Positions 61,654-64,000 of a DNA stretch of 64,000 bases are shown here, piece by piece (positions within the stretch are counted from its first letter, which is position 1; each line of letters starts with the position of its first letter). Origin of the DNA: Iodobacter fluviatilis (GTDB lineage Bacteria; Pseudomonadota; Gammaproteobacteria; Burkholderiales; Chitinibacteraceae); assembly GCF_004194535.1 (NCBI RefSeq), contig NZ_CP025781.1, positions 3,782,001-3,846,000 on the forward strand. Direction: 5' to 3'. Below the pieces are notes generated by a model, which was given only the letters and a program-made list of their open reading frames with translations, had not been told where the DNA came from and did not search any database. Both the position numbers and the translations under genes were made by a program.

Positions 61654-62217
61654 ATGCGTGGCTTTTTAATTAAATTAGGTTTGATATTTGGAGTGGTGAT
61701 TATTTGGTTCTGGCCGAATATTCAAGGGCACTATCGGTTTAAGCAATATTGTAGCCAGGAAGGAGGTATTAGAATATATGGGGAGATTCTGCCTGATCAA
61801 GGTTGGCTTGCAGCTGGTAATTCTCCAGAGGATTATAAGGAGCCGTTTTCTTTTAAAAGAGTGGCTTTTGTTCGGTATCAAGACACTAGCGGTGCATTCT
61901 TTGATGTGTATGCTAAGCCAAATGTTTGGCCTAAAGACCCTGATTATATTTTAAGGCCTGCTGATAAATCAAAAATTGTTATGTATATATTGAAATATAA
62001 ATCTGTACGTAATCTTCCTGGCGAATTAAGGCTTAATAAGTGGAGCTATGAAATTTTTTCGGTAAATGAGGATAAGCTTTTAGCTGTTAGTACAAACTTT
62101 CGATATGAGCAGTTTGAGCAAGATAAGACTTTTTTAGCCGCTCCATCTGGGGTAATGTGTGAAGAGAATGGCGGCGTAGGTAAATTCATAAGAACGGTTT
62201 TCCCATTGGAGAAGTAA
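61654..62217 (+). CDS. Membrane-anchored hypothetical protein, copy 1 (possible immunity protein)
   Basis: A 187-residue protein with one N-terminal membrane segment (FLIKLGLIFGVVIIWFWPNI) and a periplasmic remainder with FVRYQDTSGAFFDVYAKPN and FEQDKTFLAAPS. AGGA precedes the start. A paralogue is at 62398-62964: the first 20-25 residues are almost identical and the rest diverged. The next gene, 2 bp on, is the 5' end of a lipase-like gene. Duplicated, fast-diverging, membrane-anchored proteins beside a secreted enzyme are typical of immunity proteins. Function unproven. Confidence 0.65.
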   Translation: MRGFLIKLGLIFGVVIIWFWPNIQGHYRFKQYCSQEGGIRIYGEILPDQGWLAAGNSPEDYKEPFSFKRVAFVRYQDTSGAFFDVYAKPNVWPKDPDYILRPADKSKIVMYILKYKSVRNLPGELRLNKWSYEIFSVNEDKLLAVSTNFRYEQFEQDKTFLAAPSGVMCEENGGVGKFIRTVFPLEK

Positions 62218-62219
62218 TA

Positions 62220-62417
62220 ATGAGCACGGCATCAATTATAACGTTAAGTAAATTAGTAAGTACTGCAGTGGCATCATATGGTATTGATTTGGAAAAAGGT
62301 GATAAGGCTTTAAAATCCTCACTTATGAATGGCAATGCTGGCTTTAGCTCAACTCAAGCTGATCAATTTGTCACAAACTTTTTAACAGGTGATATTCATG
62401 CGTGGGTTTTTAATTAA
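62220..62417 (+). pseudogene. 5' fragment of a secreted lipase-like gene, copy 1
   Basis: The 65-codon frame begins MSTASIITLSKLVSTAVASY and GIDLEKGDKALKSSLMNGN, then FSSTQADQFVTNF, the start also seen in copy 2. From about 62378 the sequence jumps to the leader of the next membrane-anchored gene (AAACTTTTTAACAGG is shared with the leader of copy 1). The frame therefore ends in LTGDIHAWVFN, which is just the start of that gene in another phase. The enzyme body is missing. Confidence 0.7.
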
Positions 62418-62964
62418 ATTAGGTTTGATATTTGGAGTGGTGATTATTTGGTTCTGGCCGAATATTCAAGGCTATTATCGATTTAAACAATACTGTGCCC
62501 GAGAAGGAGGACTGCAGGTCTATGGCAAAGTATTGCCTAATCAGGGCTGGTTGGCGGCGGGGACTGATCCGTATGACTATCAAATACCACTTGATTTAAA
62601 GCAAGTAGCTTTTGTTCGCTATCAGGATGCGACGGGTGCACGATTTGATGTCTATGCTAAACCTAATCCTTGGCCTAAAGGGCCTGATTATATTTTTAAA
62701 CCAGTTGATGTAACTAAAACTGTGATTTACATGCGGAAGTATGAATTTATACGTTCTATACCAAATGAATTAAGGCTTGGTCGATACCGCTATGAAGTGT
62801 TCTCTACTTTAGAAAATAGAACTTTAATTAGCCTGACTAATTTTCAATATGAAGAATTTGAGCGTGATAAAACATTTCTTGCTGCTCCTTCATATGTGTT
62901 ATGTGAAAGAGTGCCAAGTCCTAGTAAATTTTCAGAAATAATATTTCAATTAAGGAATAAATAA
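62398..62964 (+). CDS. Membrane-anchored hypothetical protein, copy 2 (possible immunity protein)
   Basis: A 188-residue paralogue of the gene at 61654-62217, starting inside the truncated lipase-like frame. The membrane segment is preserved almost exactly (FLIKLGLIFGVVIIWFWPNI). Shared blocks include FVRYQDATGARFDVYAKPN and FERDKTFLAAPS. Between them the sequences differ at many positions. Its stop overlaps the next start (TAATG). Confidence 0.65.
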   Translation: MRGFLIKLGLIFGVVIIWFWPNIQGYYRFKQYCAREGGLQVYGKVLPNQGWLAAGTDPYDYQIPLDLKQVAFVRYQDATGARFDVYAKPNPWPKGPDYIFKPVDVTKTVIYMRKYEFIRSIPNELRLGRYRYEVFSTLENRTLISLTNFQYEEFERDKTFLAAPSYVLCERVPSPSKFSEIIFQLRNK

Positions 62965-63205
62965 TGACAACCACTTCAATATCAAGATTAAGTCAATTGA
63001 CAAGTACTGCGGTTGCAAGTTATGGCGTAGATTTAAAAGGGGGAAGGAATTAAAAAATTTACTTGTAAGTGGCGCAGCTAATTTTTCCTCAACTCAGGCC
63101 GCCAAATTTATAGCTAAATACGATCTTATAGATCAAATCCAGAATATCCCTGAAAATGGATTCAGTGCGACCATTTTTCAAGACAAGACTGGTAATAAAG
63201 AATAA
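62964..63205 (+). pseudogene. 5' fragment of a secreted lipase-like gene, copy 2, frameshifted
   Basis: It starts MTTTSISRLSQLTSTAVASY, GVDLKGG and stops at 63051 after a one-base loss in an A4G5 stretch. One frame over it continues KELKNLLVSGAANFSSTQAA, KFIAKYDLIDQIQNIPENGF, SATIFQDKTG. That last piece is the start of the alpha/beta-hydrolase part of large type I secreted lipases ('NGFSATvFqDk'). It then ends at the group II intron. The rest may lie beyond the intron, outside the window. Confidence 0.65.
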
Positions 63206-64000
63206 CTGGGGTCAGAAGTTCGCAGTAACAGTAATTTAGCTAGCGGGTTAAAGTCCCGCCCGAGGAATTGTCCATACGCCTCGGTAGTACGAAAGAGCGG
63301 CGTTTGAGTAATCAAGGGTCGTGAGTTCTTTACGACAAAGAGGCAGACCGTAACGAAAGTGAACCTAGAAGTAGCCTCGTTAACATTGCAGTTGCCGACC
63401 TCGTTTCTGTATAGGGAAGGCCGTTGTGCTGATGTGTTGGCAATGGAAGCCACATCCGCGAGCTGTCGGGGTAGCAGGGGCGGTATGTTTTGGAAGTTAA
63501 ATTACCCAGTGCTGGAGATCCATCACGGTGGCAGGGAGACTGCCAAGCGCAATGTATAAGGAAACGAAATCAGCGCGTATCGTGATGGAAGTCGGAGGGG
63601 TTCATAGTACCGTTTGAGATTGAGGGACAACATAACCCCAGTCGAGGGAAGGGACCCTGCTTTGTTCATGCAACTGAAGAGCTGAGGATCAGGAGATTGC
63701 CATGTTGCTAATCACTCCGAATGAGATCAGGACGCTACAGAGGAAGCTGTACATCAAAGCCAAGCAGGAACCAAACTATCGTTTCTACGCACTCTACGAC
63801 AAGATTTACTGTGCTGACATCCTCAAGTTAGCGTGGCGACTGGTCAAGGCAAACAAGGGCAGTCCTGGGGTTGATGGGATTGACTTTGCTGCCATAGAAA
63901 GCGGCGAAGGGGTAGATTGCTACTTGTCGGTAATTAGTCAGGAACTGCAAGATAAAAGCTACCGGACTGGGGCAATCAAGCGCGTCATGATTCCCAAAGC
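63206..64000 (+). mobile_element. Group II intron (5' portion)
   Basis: About 500 nt of structured RNA precede a maturase gene: GGGTCAGAAGTTCGCAGTAA, CGGGTTAAAGTCCCGCCCGA, TACGAAAGAGCGGCG and CCGTAACGAAAGTGAACCTA are typical of bacterial group II intron domain I. The 5' boundary (expected GTGYG) is not clear and is placed at about 63206. The intron extends past the window end. Confidence 0.75.
63702..64000 (+). CDS. ltrA: Group II intron reverse transcriptase/maturase LtrA (partial)
   Basis: The N-terminal 99 residues of an LtrA-type protein from ATG 63702: TPNEIRTLQRKLYIKAKQEP, YRFYALYDKIYCADILKLAW, VKANKGSPGVDGIDFAAIE, SYRTGAIKRVMIPKA. This covers the RT-0/RT-1 region. The catalytic YADD motif and maturase domain lie beyond the window. 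It drives splicing and retrohoming of the surrounding intron. Confidence 0.9.
   Translation, partial: MLLITPNEIRTLQRKLYIKAKQEPNYRFYALYDKIYCADILKLAWRLVKANKGSPGVDGIDFAAIESGEGVDCYLSVISQELQDKSYRTGAIKRVMIPK

Overview
The window looks like chromosomal DNA of a betaproteobacterium of the Neisseriales/Chromobacteriaceae type (Iodobacter- or Chromobacterium-like). This is an inference from gene content: the glyA-nrdR-ribD-ribE order, KdpDE, PitA, SelO, RNase R, moderate GC, and protein sequences of betaproteobacterial character. I could not run a database search.

Layout. 1-3.1 kb: end of kdpD, kdpE, and an unknown membrane-anchored protein. 3.1-8.1 kb: small conserved genes (YaiI, DUF445, DUF975), a stray duplicate of the DUF445 3' end, an orphan DUF2971-like gene and a type II toxin-antitoxin pair in which both genes are frameshifted. 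8.3-13.9 kb: a decaying mannoside-use operon on the minus strand (sugar epimerase, broken GH125 mannosidase interrupted by a 160-bp MITE, large GH-A glycosidase, 5'-truncated sugar kinase). 14-20.4 kb: a DUF4124 gene, a second MITE, and a complete stressosome operon (globin-RsbR, RsbS, RsbT, RsbX-like phosphatase) overlapping a large hybrid histidine kinase. 20.4-24.3 kb: rnfH-ratA, dnaB and hmp. 24.5-33 kb: an island with transposase debris at both ends. It carries an eight-gene minus-strand operon containing a BacA-type prephenate decarboxylase, an aminotransferase, an adenylate-forming ligase, an ornithine-cyclodeaminase-like gene (frameshifted) and a LysE exporter, with a divergent Lrp regulator. 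I read it as a cluster for a non-proteinogenic amino acid or derivative.

33-42.5 kb is core genome: a manganese riboswitch with a TMEM165/MneA-type exporter, purine salvage (permease, apt, hpt), a CorA-like transporter, glyA, nrdR (flanked by two copies of a palindromic repeat), ribD, a zinc ribbon gene and ribE. 43-51.7 kb: pitA, selO, ybaK, a chemoreceptor, an AAA ATPase and a REC-TPR regulator. 51.9-57.5 kb: three tandem tRNA-Leu(CAG), rnr, PilZ, SIMPL and YgfX genes. 57.5-61.2 kb: a third MITE and a Fur-controlled haem receptor/HmuY lipoprotein pair. 61.3-64 kb: a scrambled type I secretion locus with an HlyD remnant, a twice-repeated unit of a small membrane-anchored protein plus the 5' end of a secreted lipase-like gene, and a group II intron running off the window.

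Several broken genes (antitoxin, cyclodeaminase homologue, second lipase fragment) are broken at short homopolymers. Some of these may be sequencing errors or phase-variable tracts rather than true decay.
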